Position numbers and translations under genes: made by a program. A stretch of 6,192 nucleotides of DNA, from positions 1-6,192 of the forward strand of contig JAOUHE010000103.1 of NCBI GenBank assembly GCA_029865285.1, in the 5' to 3' direction. Under the pieces are notes generated by a model, which was not told the origin of the DNA, searched no databases, and saw only the letters and a program-made list of their open reading frames with translations. Source of the stretch: Chloroflexota bacterium. GTDB lineage: Bacteria; Chloroflexota; Limnocylindria; QHBO01. Positions 4,819 to 6,192 of the stretch are shown piece after piece. How positions within the stretch are numbered: the first letter of the stretch is position 1; every line of letters starts with the position of its first letter.

Positions 4819-5069
4819 CGGGTCCCCTCCAGGCAGGTGCACCCGCTGGCTCCGACAACGGCTGCGTGGGGCGTCCCGGGCGGCAGGACGAATCCCTCGC
4901 CCGGTAGCAGCTCGATCGGCGTGGCGTCGGGACCGATCAGAAAGGTGATCGATCCGGCAGCGCACATCAGTACCTTGGCGAAGGGGTGGCTGTGTACACC
5001 GTAGCGGTCACCCGGCCCGTTCGACCAAGCGTGCGGCTCGACCCCTTCGGCGCGGAGCCGTACGGCCAC
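4815..5069 (-). CDS. Small single-domain cupin protein
   Basis: A one-domain cupin beta-barrel, probably metal-binding and cytoplasmic. Counting from the GTG at 5069 (84 residues), motif 1 is GDRYGVHSHPFAK (20-32) with H26 and H28. Motif 2 is GEGFVLPPGTPH (57-68) with H68. The usual motif-1 glutamate is replaced by lysine (K32), so a three-histidine metal site is likely. The open frame continues upstream without a stop through coding-looking sequence (SRLAWDRDEPPS) to a CTG at 5144 that overlaps the permease stop. Homologous cupins usually have about 30 residues before the RAEGVEPHAWSNGPGD segment, so this GTG start is probably too short; it is given because it is the only conventional start seen. 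Likely last gene of the ABC permease operon. Substrate or enzymatic role is unknown. Confidence 0.8.
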   Translation of the reverse strand: MAVRLRAEGVEPHAWSNGPGDRYGVHSHPFAKVLMCAAGSITFLIGPDATPIELLPGEGFVLPPGTPHAAVVGASGCTCLEGTR

Positions 5070-5140
5070 GGTCGACGCGGACGGCGGCTCATCGCGGTCC
5101 CAGGCGAGACGGGAGAGGCCTGCTGGGAGTGCTGTCTCCG

Positions 5141-5944
5141 TCAGCGCCCGATCCCCGGGGCGCCGCCGCCTCCGACGCGCTGTGCGAGCCAGACCGGCAC
5201 GATCGAGACCACGATCAGCACCAGCGCCACGACATTGACGACCGGCAGTTCGGTCGGGCGCTGGATGGCGGTGAAGATCCAGATCGGGATCGTCTGCGTG
5301 CCGGCGCCGGCTGTGAACAGCGTGACGATGATCTCGTCGAACGAGAGGGCGAAGGCCAGCAGCCCGCCCGAGAGGAGGGCGGTTCTCATGCCCGGCAGCG
5401 TGACACGCCGGAAGGTCATCCAGCTGTCGGCTCCAAGGTCGGCCGATGCCTCTTCAGGCGTACGCGGCAGGCGCCGCAGGCGTGCGACGACGTTGTTGTA
5501 GGCCACCACGACGCAGAAGGTGGCGTGGCCGACGATGATGGTCATGAGGCCCAGATTGGCGCCCATCGTCTTGAAGGTGGTCTGCAGGGCAATGCCGGTG
5601 ATCACGCCGGGCAGTGCGATCGGCAGGACCAGCAGGAACGAGATGGTGTCGCGCCCGAAGAAGTTGTAGCGCTGTACCGCCAGGGCCGCAAGCGACCCAA
5701 GGATGAGGGCGATGGTGGTAGCCGTCGCCGCGGCCAGCAGCGAGTTCAGGAGGGCGTCGCGGATGGCGGGGTTGGCCGCGGCCTCGCCGAACCAGTGGAA
5801 CGTCAACCCGGGCGGCGGCCACTGCATGAGGCGGCTGTCGCTGAACGCGCCGATCGCCAGGATCACGAGCGGCAGGTATAGAAAACCGATGACCAGCGCC
5901 GAGGCCACCCGCAGGGCGACACGAATCCAAGGTGCCTCAACCAT
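5141..5944 (-). CDS. ydcV: ABC transporter permease, YdcV/PotC type
   Basis: Inner-membrane channel subunit of an ABC importer of the spermidine/putrescine type. The 267 residues have the usual six membrane helices (about 13-33, 66-90, 101-121, 131-152, 192-212 and 235-256). The cytoplasmic EAA loop that contacts the ATPase is EEASADLGADSWMTFRR (164-180) followed by VTLPG (181-185). LPIALPGVITGIAL (107-120), VGHATFCVVVAYNNVVAR (138-155) and AFALSFDEIIVTLFTAG (197-213) closely resemble E. coli YdcV as I remember it. The ATG at 5942-5944 is preceded by GAGG about ten bases upstream, inside the stop region of the preceding permease gene. The gap of 12 bases and the overlap with the following cupin frame indicate one operon. 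ATPase and binding protein lie outside the window. Polyamine specificity is inferred from the family. Confidence 0.93.
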   Translation of the reverse strand: MVEAPWIRVALRVASALVIGFLYLPLVILAIGAFSDSRLMQWPPPGLTFHWFGEAAANPAIRDALLNSLLAAATATTIALILGSLAALAVQRYNFFGRDTISFLLVLPIALPGVITGIALQTTFKTMGANLGLMTIIVGHATFCVVVAYNNVVARLRRLPRTPEEASADLGADSWMTFRRVTLPGMRTALLSGGLLAFALSFDEIIVTLFTAGAGTQTIPIWIFTAIQRPTELPVVNVVALVLIVVSIVPVWLAQRVGGGGAPGIGR

Positions 5945-5956
5945 GTTGATCGTGCC

Positions 5957-6192
5957 TCACAGCGACTCGAAGGCGCCGAGGCGCCGAGCGATCAGCAGGT
6001 AGCTGACCATGATCACGATCGGCAGCATCGCGTACGCCGCGGCGACCGGGAAGTTGCCCAGGGACGAGTTGTCGTAGATGACGTTGCCGATGAATTTCGC
6101 ATCCGCGACGAGGTCGGGAACGATGTAATCCCCCAGGCTGAGCGAGAAGGTGAAGATCGAGCCGGCGACCAGCGCCGGGATGAGCAGGGGCA
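5957..6192 (-). CDS. ydcU: ABC transporter permease, YdcU/PotB type, C-terminal end (truncated by window edge)
   Basis: First permease of the pair, seen only for its last 77 residues plus stop. It runs from PLLIPALVAGSIFTFSLSLG through DYIVPDLVADAKFIGNVIYD to the final ARRLGAFESL. The PxxxPALVAGSIFTF stretch follows the EAA loop in PotB-type permeases. GDYIVPxLV, FIGNxIY and the RRLGAF ending resemble E. coli YdcU as I remember it. Two membrane helices are visible. The TGA at 5957-5959 is followed 12 bases later by the ATG of the second permease, whose GAGG ribosome-binding site overlaps this stop. Together the two form a heterodimeric import channel. The rest of the gene is beyond the right edge. 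Confidence 0.9.
   Translation of the reverse strand, partial: PLLIPALVAGSIFTFSLSLGDYIVPDLVADAKFIGNVIYDNSSLGNFPVAAAYAMLPIVIMVSYLLIARRLGAFESL

Noticed and set aside
5129..5881. 250-residue plus-strand open frame opposite the permease
   Set aside because: Its composition (D, H, R, Q and G rich, no hydrophobic core) is typical of the antisense of a GC-rich membrane protein gene, and the opposite strand has clear permease motifs.
1..6192. CRISPR array, insertion sequence, tRNA or rRNA
   Set aside because: No regularly spaced repeats, transposase motifs, terminal inverted repeats, cloverleaf or conserved rRNA segments were seen on either strand.

Overview
The window is a GC-rich (roughly two-thirds G+C by eye) stretch of bacterial chromosome, densely packed with short intergenic gaps. 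No mobile element, CRISPR array, tRNA or rRNA is visible. The gene set (FTR1 permease, MCYDDD-type dienelactone hydrolase, TPR-rhomboid, stand-alone excisionase-like HTH, short Cys-spaced [2Fe-2S] ferredoxin, YdcUV-type ABC permeases), GTG/TTG starts and possible leaderless initiation suggest a Chloroflexota or Actinomycetota-like organism. That placement is inference from style, not proof.

Layout. Bases 1-634 (-) hold the N-terminal 211 residues of an acyl-CoA dehydrogenase cut by the window edge. A 197-base divergent intergenic region follows, with a promoter-like element and an inverted repeat on each side. Bases 832-1719 (+) encode an FTR1/EfeU-type iron permease. It converges on a two-gene minus-strand unit: a TPR-rhomboid intramembrane protease (2508-3644) followed 11 bases later by a dienelactone hydrolase (1729-2496). 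Upstream of the rhomboid, 3645-3794 carries hairpins, at least one terminator-like, after a 61-residue HTH gene (3795-3980, -).

Divergent from the HTH gene is a plus-strand pair: a thioredoxin-like [2Fe-2S] ferredoxin (4133-4516) and a 101-residue protein with an HEXXH motif (4513-4818), joined by a GTGA start/stop overlap. This pair meets the minus-strand unit head-on at a CTAG in which both converging genes have their TAG stop. The minus-strand unit, read from the right edge, is a YdcU-type permease (3' end only), a YdcV-type permease, and a small cupin whose true start is ambiguous.

How the genes work together. The clearest partnerships are the two ABC permeases (polyamine-type importer channel, probably with the cupin co-transcribed), the rhomboid-hydrolase unit, and the ferredoxin/HEXXH pair. 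The last is the least explained combination here. No complete new system is evident; most of the window is ordinary metabolism and transport.
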